Assembly: GCA_022828595.1 (NCBI GenBank)
Contig: JAKGHH010000005.1
Coordinates: forward strand, 56,167,655 to 56,231,654
From: Nelumbo lutea
Taxonomy: Eukaryota > Streptophyta > Magnoliopsida > Proteales > Nelumbonaceae
DNA length: 64,000 nt
Direction: 5' to 3'
A program made the position numbers and the translations under genes. The notes below the pieces were generated by a model that was not told the DNA's origin, ran no database searches, and saw only the letters and a list, made by a program, of their open reading frames with translations. Shown one piece after another: positions 43,194 to 53,819 of the stretch; position 1 is the first letter of the stretch; each line of letters begins with the position of its first letter.

Positions 43194-43913
43194 ATGGGGA
43201 TTACGTTCTTGATTTCATCTCTCTTGATTGTGCTATCATCAGTTATCCAATCTGATGCCAAAGCATCATCTCATGAGTCTCATCACCAATCGGTGTTGGA
43301 TACAAAAGGCAATGAGATCCAAGCAGGACAATCCTACTACATTGTCTCAACCATCCGAGGTGGTGGAGGTGGTGTGTCACTCGATAGAAGAGAGAGGTCT
43401 CGCTCATCGGTTGTGAGGCAACATGGTTCCGAAATGCACTTTGGCACGCCTGTATCATTCTCTCCAGCATTAGCTTCAATGGAAGGAAGAATTGTCTCAC
43501 TTCCCAAAGAGCGAACCATTGGGAGGATGCTTCTCGAAGTGGGAATCCCGTCATCATCTGGGGCAAAAACTATCCTTGAGTCGACAGATGTGAACATTAG
43601 ATTCTCGGAGATGCCTGTAGTTTGGCAAGTTCAAGAATCACAGGGATCATCTTCGCCAAGCACGAGAAGGTACGTTACAATTGGCGGACAACCGGGACAC
43701 CCTGGTTCCTCAACTGTGAGAAACTGGTTCAAGATCGAGCGGATTAGCAACAATAGCCCAGAGTACCGCATTGCATATTGCCCTAGCGTGTGCAAGTCAT
43801 GTGAGGTTGTGTGTGGGAATGTGGGCATATCATCAGAGAGTGGGAAAAGATGGCTTTCCATGTCTAAGCATAGAGAGTGCCCATTTGTGTTTGTCAAGGC
43901 TAGGCAAAGCTAA
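43194..43913 (+). CDS. Kunitz (STI)-family protease inhibitor / miraculin-like
   Basis: 239 residues, one exon, as usual for the family. Signal peptide MGITFLISSLLIVLSSVIQS, then the Kunitz STI signature VLDTKGNEIQAGQSYYIV (about 35-52). Later family blocks: FGTPVSFSPA, TDVNIRF, WFKIERI, and CPSVCKSCEVVCGNVGI near the C-terminus. Secreted; the family inhibits serine proteases or has defence and sweet-protein-like roles. Odd point: the cysteines of the usual first disulfide are absent, as all five cysteines lie after residue ~195. The reactive-site loop is not typical, so inhibitory activity is uncertain. Flanks on both sides are duplicated at 46405-47830. Confidence 0.92.
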   Translation: MGITFLISSLLIVLSSVIQSDAKASSHESHHQSVLDTKGNEIQAGQSYYIVSTIRGGGGGVSLDRRERSRSSVVRQHGSEMHFGTPVSFSPALASMEGRIVSLPKERTIGRMLLEVGIPSSSGAKTILESTDVNIRFSEMPVVWQVQESQGSSSPSTRRYVTIGGQPGHPGSSTVRNWFKIERISNNSPEYRIAYCPSVCKSCEVVCGNVGISSESGKRWLSMSKHRECPFVFVKARQS

Positions 43914-44454
43914 GTGCATTGCATGGAAAATGATGAATTCAATAAGGGGTTATATCCTCTCTAAAATGCACTATGATTCATAGCAACACACAATTTTGTT
44001 TGCTTTTGTGTTTTTTTGGGATATTTTCTTTTCAAAAATTGATCAAGTATTTTTGAAAAATAAGGAATGAATGAACGAGAGACTCTTCTTTGACTTTTAT
44101 TTATTTATTTCTATTTTATTATTTTGTTCATTGCAATGCAATATTGGTAACTTAATTTGGACCTACTAAAAAAAAGAAACCTGTGGGACATGGTTTTATT
44201 GAATAATTAACTAGAGGGACAAACCGCTTTTTTTGTGGTATGAGTATGAATCATATGTCTTACCCTTATATGTAGTCAAAACTTGTTGCATAACTAAGGG
44301 TCTAGTTTAGCTCATATTTGTGAATTCTTCAATGGACTCAAACCTCAATCTTCTCCACCCCTCCCTCCTCCCCCTCATATTGGAGGTCTAGTTTAAACAA
44401 TTCAAACCTAATTTATATGAGGAAATTTGTCTTTTTTCTCCTCTTTTTAAATTT
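43914..44454. other. 3' flank of the Kunitz gene, duplicated at 47449-47830
   Basis: Shares 'agcaacacacaattttgtttgcttttgtg', 'gagactcttctttgacttttatttattta' and 'ggtctagtttagctcatatttgtgaattcttc' with the pseudogene flank; the latter lacks about 60 bp. Confidence 0.8.
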
Positions 44455-46404
44455 TAGATTTTATTCTATTTCATGTCATTTTTACAAATAACCAATAGAT
44501 AAAGAAACAAAGAGTTGCTTTTTTAATGTCTATCCATGTTTTATCATTATCCCCTTTACTAGAGTCCCACTCCAATTCCCTTCTATTCTATTCTCTACTT
44601 TCTTGTAAAAAAAAAGACATTGTTTTAATAAATTGTTTCTCCAAAAAAATACACCCATTACTCTCTGTAAATTATATTTAATCTGTATTTATCCTCCCTC
44701 CCACTTTCATATTAATACCTATATAAAGAAAGTTTGAATTAAAAAATATAAGAATTTTTCAAATGTTATAACAAAACTATGTAAATAACCTTAAAATATT
44801 TATTAAAAACATAAAACATAATTATAATAGATTTAATAATATGTGGTTTATTAATATTTTTATATTTATATGAAATTCATAACGAAATTGTGTAATAACA
44901 ATATAAATTATAATTTTATGGATTATTAAATTTAGTAAATAAATAATATTTAAAACATTTAAAAAATTATTGAAATGTTATTTAAATAATAAAAATAAAA
45001 AACAAATATATAAATAACTAAATATTTTGAATAAATTTGTTAAAAGTAGCTAAAAGATTATATAACAATATATTTAATATTATGTAACAACTTTAAAATA
45101 AATAAAATTTAAATAACAAACATTTTAAATATTTTAAATATTTAAATAACGAAATATTAAACATAAATAAATTTTATATAATTAAAATAACGAAATCATG
45201 TCATAAATTTAAAAATATAAAAGTAATTATAATAGATTTCATAATATTCGAAGCAATAATCAGTTTATACTTTACAAAATTAATACCAATATATTAATAA
45301 TTTTACAACAATTAATTTTATAAATACTAATTATTTATATTTTATGGATTATTCGATTCGCTAAATAATTCATATTTTAAAATTTCAGTGATCAAGATAT
45401 TTAAATAAATAAATAAATAACTTTTAATGATTTTAAATGTCAAGAAACTTAATAACTAAATCATATTTTAAATAAGAAAAAAATACAATAAATAATTTAA
45501 AGGTATTGAAGCTTCCAAATAACAAAAAAAAAGTAATAATTTTCAAAACATATATTTTTGTTAAATATTAAAAAATATAATAATAATTAAAATTGTTATT
45601 ATACTAATAATAAAATAATTACTTCACTTATGTCAATTAATAATTCTAGAAAATAATTTTCAGAAAATTGAATATTTATTAATAATAGTTTTAAAATCTT
45701 TATCTATATCTATTATATATTTATATATACAAAAATTAATATTTGTTATATTTTCAACAACTATATATTGTATTTGTTTGAAAAATATATTTACAATATG
45801 TATGTATAAATCTATTTTCATTTTATTATATAACAGTAAATTTTCAATAATTATTAGAGATTAAACTACTCTCATTTAGCTTTTTGAAATTTAATTTATT
45901 GTACTCATTGGATTTATTATATTTTTGTTATAAATTTATTTTCAGTAATTATGTAATTTCATTATAATTTATTGATTAATATTTGTTAGAATTTAAAGTA
46001 TTATGGAGATTACACTATTTATTGATAAATTTAAAATATTTTTAGTATTTATTGTATATTTGTAATTATTTTATGTATTGTATTTTTATTAGTTATGTAT
46101 TGTATTTTTATTAGTTATGTATTGTATTTTCAGTAATTATTTGTTGTATTTTCATTATAAATTTATTTTCAGTAATTATTTATTTTTGCTATAAGTTCCC
46201 AATAATTATTGGAGAATAAACTACCATTATTTAATAGAGATTAGACTATTAATTAGCTTAAATAAATTATTATTATTATATTTGTATTATAAAAATTATT
46301 ATAAATAGTGTATAAAAAATACTTTTTAATTATCTAAAAGTTTAAAATATAAAAAAAAATTATCTACTCTTATGTGTTTCTATTGTTTCAATTTCACTTA
46401 ACAA
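44455..46404 (+). mobile_element. Helitron-derived copy H2 (no 3' terminus)
   Basis: Same early text as H1 and H3 ('catgtcatttttacaaataacc ... ttactagagtcccactccaatt') and late text ('tatctactcttatgtgtttctattgtttcaatttcacttaac'). It stops at 'aacaaag', where the Kunitz flank begins, so the hairpin and CTAG end are missing. Interior is AT-only style DNA. Confidence 0.6.
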
Positions 46405-46728
46405 AGAATTCATATTGACTACATCCTACTAAATGATAATGCCACTTGTTTTGTGGTACATGAATATCTCATATATCAGAATTGGATAAATTCAACCAAA
46501 GCTAAAATAAAAGCATGTGTGTTATATAATTGAGATTTTAGTATCACTTAACACTTTCTCCTATAAAAATTCCATTGCTTAGGAGGGAATTCAACGAATT
46601 GTTGTGACAAAAGAAAACAGCCTAGCTATAAAAGAGAGGGTTCCTCTCTTCCTCTCTCAAATCTCAATAACTCTCAGATAACCTCCTAATAGCCCAGTGA
46701 GGTACCAAACAATATCTTCACTCCGGCT

Positions 46729-47448
46729 ATTGGGACTACGTTCTTGATTTCATCTCTCTTGATTGTGCTATCATCAATTATCCAAAATGAGGCCATAGCA
46801 TCATCTCATGAGTCTCATCACCAATCAGTGTTGGATACAGATGGCAATGAGATCAAAGCATGACAACCCTACTACATTGTCTCAGCCATCCGAGGTGGTG
46901 GAGGCAGTGTGTCACTCGATAGAAGAGAGAGGTCTCACTCATCAGTTGTGAGGCAACATGGTTCTGAAATGCACTTTGGCACGCCTGTATCGTTCTCTCC
47001 AGCATCAGCTTCAATGGAAAGAAGAATTGTCTCACTCCCCAAATAGCGAGCCATTGGGAGGATGCTTCTCGGAGTGGGTATCCCATCATCATCTAGGGCA
47101 AGAACTATCCTCGAGTCAATAGATGTGAACATCAAATTCTCGGATATTCCTGTAGTTTGGTAGGTTCAAGAATCACAAGGATCATCTTTGTCAAGCACGA
47201 GAAGGTACGTTACAATTGGTGGACAACAGGGACACCCTGATTCCTCAACTATGAGAAATTGGTTCAAGATCGAACAGATTAGCAACAATAGCCCAGAGTA
47301 CCACATTGCACATTGCCCTAGTGTGTGCGAGTCATGTGAGGTTGTGTGTGGGAATGTGGGCATATCATCAAAGAGTGGGAAAAGATGGCTTTCCATGTCT
47401 GATCATAGAGAGTTTCCATTTGTGTTTGTCAAGGCCCAACAAAACTAA
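46729..47448 (+). pseudogene. Kunitz inhibitor pseudogene (tandem duplicate)
   Basis: Collinear with 43194-43913 without frameshift over the whole length. The start codon is changed to ATT (46729) and three in-frame stops are present: TGA 46861, TAG 47044 and TAG 47161. The TATA box (46627) and 5' flank are kept. All damage is by point mutation, so the copy was whole when duplicated. Confidence 0.95.
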
Positions 47449-48004
47449 GTGCATGGCATGAAAAATGATGAATTCAATAAGGGGCTACATCATCTCTAAA
47501 TTGCACTATGATTCATAGCAACACACAAATTTTGTTTGCTTTTGTGTTTTTTTGGGATTTTTTTTTCAAAAATTGATCAAGTATTTATAAAAAATAAGGA
47601 ATGAATGAATGAGAGACTCTTCTTTGACTTTTATTTATTTATTTCTATTTTATTATTTTGTTCATTGCAATGCAATATTGGTAGATTAATTTGGACCTGC
47701 TAAAAAAAAAGAAACCTGTGGGACATGGTTTTATTGATTAATTAACTAGAGGGACAAACCAAGGTCTAGTTTAGCTCATATTTGTGAATTCTTCATGGAC
47801 TAAAACCTCAATCTCCCGCCCCCCACCCAAAAATAAAAGCCTAAATCCAAGTTGAAACTTAAAATTGTTAAAATTAGTTCATCAATATGTGGAGACATGG
47901 AGTTAGGATATGTTGTAACAAGGTAAATGTGTTTTTGCACACTGAGAGCATGACAACCCAGCGATACATTGGAAACATTTCCCCATGAATGCAAAACATC
48001 TATA
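47449..48004. other. 3' flank of the pseudogene, then unique DNA
   Basis: Duplicated flank up to about 47830; beyond it no repeat or gene recognised. Confidence 0.55.
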
Positions 48005-48202
48005 TCTATATATTAAAACGGAATGCAGCAAGTTGGCACTTTCTTGTGCTTTGGTTATTTTGGCCAAGACACTTTACTATGCTCTCCTCTTGATAATGTT
48101 TTACCCTAATTCAATGGTTATGAGAGTTGTTGTATGCCATTCGGTGTTGGGTTAGTATAATGTAGACTTGTTTGGGAATTAACATCAAATAATATTAGTT
48201 AT

Positions 48203-48204
<2 letters not shown>

Positions 48205-48268
<64 letters not shown>
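48205..48268. repeat. (AAT)n microsatellite
   Basis: About 21 AAT units. Confidence 0.95.
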
Positions 48269-48722
48269 TGATTAGATATATAAATTTGGATTAAAAATTT
48301 TAAATAGTGTAAATAATAAAATAGCTTAATACTTAATTAATTTAAAACTTATAAAAATTAAATGTATAATTAATTAATATAAATATATTAATAATTAAGT
48401 TAGTTAACATTTCATCTACAACTTAAGCAAATTAAAATTATAATTAAGTATCATAAAACTCAATTCAACTTTAAAATGTTAGTAATTCAAAATTAATTAT
48501 TAATGATAAAAAATCCATTTAAATACCACTATAATAATTAATGTATATGTTTAAAGAAATAGATGAAAAAACTCATATCTTTCCATTCATTTGGTCATCC
48601 CTGAACAATTTACAATTCTACATGGGAACCTACATACTGATGAGGGACACATGAATTTGTCAATTCCCTAATTATTAAGGAAATGGTAATTAATGGCCTC
48701 ATAGTAGGAATTTGTCAATTCC

Positions 48723-48763
48723 CTATCTATCTATCTATCTATTTACACACACACACACACACA
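48723..48763. repeat. (CTAT)n-(CA)n compound microsatellite
   Basis: Five CTAT units and then about nine CA units, at the second candidate Helitron 5' end. Confidence 0.9.
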
Positions 48764-50214
48764 TACACATACATTAAAACAAAGCGGTCAAGAAATTTTC
48801 TCCTTTTTTTGAATTTATTATTTTTTTATTCCATGTCATTTTTGAAACAACCAATGAGATGCATTTTCCCAATAACCTAAATAATCACTTCTTATAAACT
48901 ATCTCCCCCACTTTCTCCAAAATTATCTCTAATTCCTATTTATCTTCTAAGTTATTTCTAATTCTTATTTATCTTCAAAATTATCTCTAATTTATTTGAG
49001 AGTTTCTCTCCTAAATTATCTCTAATTCCTATTTATCCTCTCCCCTACTTTTTTTTTATCTATGTCTATCTAAAGAAAGTTTGGATAAAAAAAATTAAGA
49101 ATTATTTAAATATTATAATAAAATTATATAATAACTTTAAAATATTTATTAAAAACACAAAAAATAATTTTATATTTTTACAAAGTATATCACGAAATTA
49201 TGTACTAACAATTTAAATTATGTTGTTCTGGATTATCAACTTAAATGTTTTTAAAATATTTAATAATATGTAATAGCTTTAAATAAATAAAATGCAAATA
49301 ACAAAAATAAATAAATATTTAATTAACTAAATATTTATCATAACTAGATTTTAAATAGTTAAATAACGAATTTATGTAATAAATTAAAAAATCTTCAAAA
49401 TAAAAAATAATTATAACATAATATTGAAATTAATAATAATTTGATATATTACAAAATTATGTAATAATAGTATGAATTATGATTTTATGGATAATTAAAT
49501 TCAATAAATAATTAATATTTCAAAATTTAAATATTTTACATATTATTTAAGTATTTAAATAACTAAATATTTTAAATAGAAAAATATTTAACATAACTAG
49601 ATTTTAAATAGTTAAAATAAAGAAATCATGTAATAAATTAAAAAAAAAACCTGAAAAGTATAAAAATAATTATAACATAATTTTGAAATTAATAATAATT
49701 TAATATTTTTACATAATTTTGTAAATAACTAATTTCTCTCATATCAAATAATAATACGAGAAAATAACTTTCAAAAAAATTAATAGTTATTAATAATAAT
49801 TTTAAAGTCTTAATCTGTATTGATTATATAATTGTATATACTAAAATTAATATTATGGTATTTCAGTAATTATTTATTATTTTTTGTGATAAATGTGTTT
49901 TCAATGATTATGTATAAATTTATTCTGTTTTGTTATTTAATAGAAAATTTTCAATAATTCTTGGAGTTTAAACTATTATTATTGAAATTTTGAAATTTAA
50001 TATATTGTACTTATTGTATTTTATTAGAGGTTAAACTATTATTTGAGATTATACTATTTATTGAATAAGTTAATATATTTTTAGTACCTATTGTATTTTT
50101 TCATTATCATTATATTTTCAATAATTGTTTATTTTCACTATAAATTTTCAATAATTATTGGAGATTAAACTATTGTTATTTATCAGAGATGAGACTATTC
50201 ATTTAGCTGAAATT

Positions 50215-50710
50215 ATGTGTTCATTAGTTGGTTCGGTTCAGTCGTATGCTTTTTAGCCAACCAAATTGACTTAGTCTGGTTGGGGTGTTGGTCAATTGAA
50301 ACCGACTAACCTTTTGTGAAAATTGACCAACTCAAGTTGTATCGGCTTGGGTCGATTTTTTGGTTTAGTCAGTCGATTCAAAAGATTTAAACTTAAAAAT
50401 TATAGTGCAATTATTAAAAAATAAATTTAAAAATTAGATTTATGATATAAAAAAATTTAGACTAAGAAATATGGGAAATTTCTCACTTTTCCCTATTAGA
50501 AATTATATTTAAAATATAAAGTATTATATATCCATGGTTAGGTCACTCGATTTTGATTAGTTTACAAATGGTCAAAGTGAAACTGAACTAACTTGGTCGA
50601 ATTGGGAAATTTTTAATCAAAGCCGACCTAAAATACTAGAAAACTGACCAACTTAGGTCAAGTTAATCGGGTTGGTCAGTTTCATCAATTTGATGAATAA
50701 GCCTAACTGA
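50215..50710. repeat. nested 'ggttcggttcagtc' dispersed repeat
   Basis: A GC-richer block of 'ggtcggtt / aaccgacc' text inside the AT-rich Helitron; no termini identified. Confidence 0.4.
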
Positions 50711-50838
50711 AATTAATTATTGTTATTTTTATATTATAAAAAATTTATTAAAAGTAGTATATAAAATATGAATAATTATTAATTATTCAAAGTTTTGAAA
50801 ATATAAAACAATTGTATACTCTTATGTGGTTCTATTAT

Positions 50839-51302
50839 GGTCATTTACTATAACACACCTTATAGTTTGACATATTTACTTAAACCTACCTTATAGTTTT
50901 CATTTTACTAAAACTTCCCATATATTTTACAAATTATTTACTTAATCATCATTTCATTAAGGAGTGTTTGTTTTGTCATTAGGCCCATGATTTTTTATTT
51001 CAAAAATACCCTTAACACTTTTTTTTTGCACAAAAAACAAAATTGACCAAATATAGCCAATAGAATGATTGTCTGTGTTTTATTAAGGGCAAAATTGATA
51101 TTTTTATTTTTATTTTTATTTTCTTTTGATTAAATTTATTTAAATGAACATTAGGGTCAACATTGTCATTTTCCAATATCATCTAATGAAAGATTGATTA
51201 AATCCATCACAAATTATAAGTGATGTTTTAGTAAAATACTAACTATAGAGTACACTTTAGTAAATCCATGAAACTATAAGAATTATTTTAGTAAATTACC
51301 CT
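50839..51302. mobile_element. Mutator-like MITE nested in the Helitron
   Basis: 464 bp with inverted ends (left GGTCATTTACTATAACACAC, right end inverted GGTAATTTACTAAAATAATT) and 9-bp flanks TTCTATTAT (50830-50838) and TTCTATCAT (51303-51311), one mismatch. The uninterrupted target text exists in H1 and H2. Confidence 0.75.
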
Positions 51303-51358
51303 TTCTATCATTTAGCTTTCGTTTAATAAATCCCGTGCATGGCACGGGTCCCCGCTAG

Positions 51359-52666
51359 TTAGAGTTTATAAGCTGACTTTCTAACTTGAATTAAGAAATC
51401 AAACAACACGATTTGACAGCAAGAGTGACACTTTATTTGGAATTGAAATTTATTTATTCCTTTTTCAAGTGGTACGTTGGCCATTTGTTTGAATTATTAT
51501 TCCTCTTTTGGAATCATCTTAATCTATTTAGACCATTCACTAGGACTATTGTTATCATCTCAACTAATCAACCAAATAACTCCTATCCTATTACCTAACA
51601 TCTCTGGTTTGCAAACCATATCCTATTCTCATCCACATGTGTCCTTATTGAAAAAAATGCTCTACCATAGCCCCATTCTATCACAGGCAAATGGTTTGGT
51701 GGCTAGCGTTTAAATTGGGTACGACCCATTTGGTGACGACTGAAGTGATTCCATGGAGCATTATTTGGGATAGAAATTTCAATCTGATTCGTTGACTTAA
51801 TTTGTTTCAAAGACAATATCTATATATGAACCCCTTCAAGTTGAAAGCGATGCTCAAGGGTTTATAGGTCACCCAACAAGGAGTTTGCAAAATCAGTTCA
51901 GTACTTACTCAAACCAGACTGGATTTACATTTAAGAATGCTTCAGTGAATCAAACATACTGAGTTGTACACTGATGGACAAACAGAGAGAGATTGCTCAT
52001 ATGTACAGGGTAGCTAGAGAATTACTCATGAGTTGTATATGGTCCAACAAGTTTGTGTGTGGTTGTGAATAATGTTCTTAATTATGAAACCACATGTTCT
52101 TTAAGATTAAAATGGCAGAAAGAAAAAAAAAATGAGAGAAAACAGATTTCATTTCTACTTACTCTAAGGAAATAAAATTCTCAATATTAACTGATATTTC
52201 ACAAAATTAAATGTTCATCACAATCATCACAACAGATGCTTAATTACTTATAGAAATTCCTCAGAATTAAATGGAAAGAATCTCGGCTTCCATTAGAGCT
52301 TCCCACTAGGAACAAGACACACACTCTCTCTATCACCACATTGGATGATTCTTTAGAGCAAATCCTCTCCAGAAAGATATATATTCAAGTGTGAATTCTG
52401 TAAAGAATAAATAGAAGTGAATTTCCGTAATGTGTCACACAAACCAATCACACACGTTGTTGCAGTAAATTAATTACAGGTAACCTGTATAAACTTTCTG
52501 TCAGAAAGCCACTAATTTTCTATCACCATTCCTCCATACACTAATCTCTATATATCTTATTAATTAGATCTCTCTGATTACTATCATCTCCTCACACAGT
52601 TCTTCTTAGAAAGGGGGGAAGGCTTTAATTACTTGTTGGATTACTTGATGAGAGAAGGAGAAACAA
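51359..52666. other. intergenic and 3' flank of the peptide gene
   Basis: AT-rich; no gene supported. The last ~100 bases are probably the 3' UTR of the minus-strand gene. Confidence 0.55.
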
Positions 52667-53030
52667 TTAGTTATGAATGGGTGGGTTCTTTCGAGCTGGG
52701 GTGTAATCCATTACCACCAAGTCTGCAGCTCCTTCCAAATACTCTTCATTGGCCATATATTCATCGCTCTGAGTCTTTCCTGTACCCACCGCCGGACGAG
52801 GAGTATGGCCGACGTCACTACTACCACCCTTCGGCATACTTCTAGCTGCATCAACCAACCAAAACCGATTAACTCAGAACGGAATTGAACTAAGTTTGAC
52901 GGATAATCTGAACTCATAGAGACTAGTTATTACCTCCTACGACTGTGATAGAGATGAAGAAGAAGAAGAAGAAGAGAAGGAGGATAACAAGCAGAAGAGC
53001 ACTACGTTTGCATGGCACCACAGGCGTCAT
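52667..53030 (-). CDS. RGF/GLV: GOLVEN/RGF/CLEL peptide-hormone precursor, 2 exons
   Basis: Minus-strand exon 1 (53030-52934, 97 nt) encodes MTPVVPCKRSALLLVILL and a Phe-rich signal peptide. The intron 52933-52846 (GTAATA...TGCAG) joins in phase to exon 2 (52845-52667), for 91 residues in total. The C-terminus is DYTPARKNPPIHN, directly before the stop. It fits the RGF/GLV mature peptide pattern DY..x..PPxHN: the Asp-Tyr pair is the tyrosine-sulfation site and PP is the usual hydroxyproline position. The middle is a variable acidic propeptide (DEYMANEEYLEGAADLVVM). The secreted peptide is expected to be read by RGI/RGFR receptor kinases to control root meristem and gravitropic growth. TATATAA lies at 53127-53121. 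It is not toxin- or CLE-like (CLE ends in HxLH). Confidence 0.88.
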
Positions 53031-53120
53031 ATCTCTTGAGGGAGAGTGCTGTGGAGACTAGAGGAGGTTTGTTAGAGGACTAGTCGATCCTGTTGTCTAT
53101 GAGCTCACGGTCATACCTTC

Positions 53121-53127
53121 TTATATA
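53121..53127 (-). promoter_or_regulatory. TATA box of the peptide gene
   Basis: CTATATAAGAAGG on the minus strand, ~90 nt upstream of the ATG at 53030. Confidence 0.65.
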
Positions 53128-53751
53128 GATAGAGCGAGAAGTAGGTAGATGGATTTGTGGTGCGACATTTATCTTGTAGCAATTTTACGTGATTACACTA
53201 CTTGTGTCAAGATTTGTTGAAATGCTTAGTCATAACTTCCTCTCACGTAGGAGGAGCGCTCAGTGTTGGCTGCATAGAGAGAGAGAGATCTGGAAGTAGC
53301 TACTCTGTTGTGGGGTTGGCACGCAGTGAGTAGATGACTTTGCCACTTGTCACGATTACTGAGGTGGGCTCCTGTAGGTCCCACTTATTAGTTCATTTCT
53401 CCCATTGGATCAGCACATCAGATCTCTTAAAACATGATCAATCTGCCAATCGCCTGTTTGTTGTGTGAAAATGTATTAGGTGAGAGAAATTCAACCCCTT
53501 TGGAACAAACCATAGAATATTAGTTGGGTCCTCCAGGGTAATCCTGTAAGAATCGGGTTAGCTACATGAAAGAGTGGTGTAATTGCTCATGGTGGTTTTT
53601 TGGGTTGACGGATCGGTTCAAGAACTGCTCCACCCAACAAAAAAAAAATCCGCGAATAAACCGAGCCAAGTTGGGCCGTGGGCATGGCCCAAGAGTTAGA
53701 ATGATGTCGTGGAAGGAAACAACGAGTTAAGAAGGGACCGTGATGGCCGAC

Positions 53752-53819
53752 AGCGATGGGGCCAGGACTCTGGGCCGCAAAAGGCGATGGGGCCAGGACT
53801 CTGGGCCGCAAAAGGCGAT
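53752..53819. repeat. 31-bp tandem duplication
   Basis: GGCGATGGGGCCAGGACTCT... occurs twice head to tail, with a third partial start at ~53814. Confidence 0.85.

Larger units (their letters stand above)
48005..51358 (+). mobile_element. Helitron (H3), non-autonomous, with clear 3' terminus
   Basis: The 3' end is textbook: a 7-bp perfect stem CCCGTGC/GCACGGG with a 3-nt loop (51332-51348), then TCCCCG and CTAG at 51355-51358 followed by T. A 5' TC end preceded by A is at 48005 (TCTATATATTAAAACGGAAT). A second candidate 5' end is at ~48725 (TCTATC... then ATTAAAACAAAGCGG near 48773), so this may be two nested elements; H1/H2 homology starts only near 48780. No Rep/helicase gene. Confidence 0.75.
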
